This document shows, piece by piece, positions 7,179 through 7,968 of a DNA stretch of 7,968 nucleotides. Location of the stretch: positions 1 to 7,968 of the forward strand of contig DASYCT010000447.1 in assembly GCA_036500065.1 (NCBI GenBank), in the 5' to 3' direction. The notes under the pieces were generated by a model. It ran no database searches. It worked only from the letters and a program-made list of their open reading frames with translations, and had not been told where the DNA came from. The stretch's first letter is position 1. Every line of letters starts with the position of its first letter. The position numbers and the translations under genes were made by a program. This stretch comes from JACMLD01 sp036500065 (lineage in GTDB: Bacteria; Bacteroidota; Bacteroidia; Chitinophagales; Chitinophagaceae).

Positions 7179-7968
7179 TTACATTCCTTTCAGCTTCTTT
7201 ACCGCCGCGGTTATTTTGGGTACTACTTCAAACGCATCGCCTACGATACCGTAATCGGCGGCTTTGAAGAAAGGCGCTTCGGGGTCTTTGTTGATCACCA
7301 CGATCACCTTGCTCCGGTTTACCCCCGCCAGGTGCTGGATGGCGCCGGAGATACCGATCGCGATGTAGAGGTTGGGAGCGATGGCGAGACCGGTTTGCCC
7401 GACGTGTTCATGATGTGGGCGCCAGCCTGCATCGGCTACCGGGCGGCTGCAGGCCGTAGCGGCGTGCAAGGCATGAGCCAGGTCTTCTACCAGGCCCCAG
7501 TTTTCCGGTCCTTTCAAGCCGCGTCCGCCGCTCACGACAATTTCCGCTTCGCTAAGGGGTATTTCACCGGTCACTTTATTTACAGCGGTTATTTTTATTT
7601 TGGGTGTGTCGATAGCGGCATCGAGGGCCACTACTTCGGCGCTTCCTTCCCCGGCTTTTACGGGGTAGGAATTGGGATTAAGGGAAATGATTTTTATGGG
7701 CGTATTGACGGCGATATTGGCAAATGCCTTACCGCTGAATACGCTTTTCTTCACCACGAAACCACTGGAAGTATCCGGCAGGGCGATGGCGCCGGCTACC
7801 AGTCCCGCTTTGAGCCGGGCCGAGAGACGGGGAGCGATGGCCTTGCCATCGGTATTATTGGAGAAGACCACTACCGTGGCGCCGCTGGCTTCCACGGCTT
7901 TGGCAATGGCCTGGGTGTACATCTGTGCGTCGAAATGCGTCAATGAAGCCGCGTTGATGTGGTGTATT
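7179..7968 (-). CDS. etfA: Electron transfer flavoprotein alpha subunit, N-terminus outside window
   Basis: FAD-binding subunit of the ETF heterodimer, which passes electrons from acyl-CoA and related dehydrogenases towards the quinone pool. The frame stays open to the right edge (codons read IHHINAASLTHFDAQMYTQA), which resembles the normal internal sequence, so the TTG at 7943 is not a start; about 60 N-terminal residues are probably missing. Numbering from that TTG codon, the N-terminal nucleotide-fold part ends near 115. The FAD domain then follows: SGGRGLKGPENW (138-149), CSRPVADAGW (165-174), VGQTG (181-185), the family signature LYIAIGISGAIQH (192-204) and VINKDPEAPFFKAADYGIVGD (216-236). 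The signature ends VIVVIN where the classical pattern has Ala before the last hydrophobic residue, a mild change. The partner etfB is not visible and is expected just upstream, right of the window. The stop is followed after 40 bp by pgi. Confidence 0.96.
   Translation of the reverse strand, partial: IHHINAASLTHFDAQMYTQAIAKAVEASGATVVVFSNNTDGKAIAPRLSARLKAGLVAGAIALPDTSSGFVVKKSVFSGKAFANIAVNTPIKIISLNPNSYPVKAGEGSAEVVALDAAIDTPKIKITAVNKVTGEIPLSEAEIVVSGGRGLKGPENWGLVEDLAHALHAATACSRPVADAGWRPHHEHVGQTGLAIAPNLYIAIGISGAIQHLAGVNRSKVIVVINKDPEAPFFKAADYGIVGDAFEVVPKITAAVKKLKGM

Noticed and set aside
7941..7943. TTG as the start codon of etfA
   Set aside because: The frame continues upstream to the window edge with sequence resembling the interior of EtfA, and the protein would be about 60 residues too short.
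7110..7946. A 278-codon plus-strand open frame antisense to etfA
   Set aside because: The minus strand carries unmistakable EtfA motifs; the plus-strand product is a low-complexity Gly/Tyr/Phe-rich shadow.

Overview
The window looks like chromosomal DNA from a Bacteroidota, most likely a Chitinophaga-like member of the Chitinophagaceae. The evidence is a protein ending in a type IX secretion (T9SS) type A sorting domain, a TonB-dependent receptor with the Bacteroidota N-terminal carboxypeptidase-regulatory-like domain, a Bacteroidota-style lipoprotein, and poor Shine-Dalgarno sites before the starts. The genus is inferred from protein style only.

Layout, left to right. (1) Positions 1-900 (+) are the C-terminal end of a large secreted T9SS cargo protein, closed by a strong intrinsic terminator at 918-947. 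(2) Positions 979-1488 (+) encode a small secreted protein of unknown function. (3) Convergent with it on the minus strand are a lipoprotein with a bacterial-repeat domain fused to an alpha/beta-hydrolase (1567-2799) and, 47-75 bp upstream of it depending on its start, a second small exported unknown (2874-3296). (4) The intergenic stretch 3297-3581 holds a 138-bp interrupted inverted repeat (3408-3545) with a perfect 42-bp palindromic core built from an 11-bp-period CTTCGCT tandem array. (5) Positions 3582-5428 (-) are a TonB-dependent receptor that appears broken: its two halves are in different frames and a central piece of the barrel, estimated at 150-200 residues, is absent. (6) Positions 5483-7138 (-) are an intact glucose-6-phosphate isomerase (pgi). 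(7) Positions 7179 to beyond the right edge (-) are the electron-transfer flavoprotein alpha subunit (etfA), with its N-terminus outside the window.

Functionally, etfA and pgi are core metabolism genes on the same strand, about 40 bp apart, and probably co-transcribed. The receptor remnant follows pgi after 54 bp and may be read through. The left half is a cluster of cell-envelope and secreted proteins with no obvious shared pathway. I see no CRISPR array, phage, tRNA, rRNA or transposase gene. The least ordinary signals are the decayed receptor and the palindromic element directly downstream of it. I do not see convincing evidence of a new multi-gene system.
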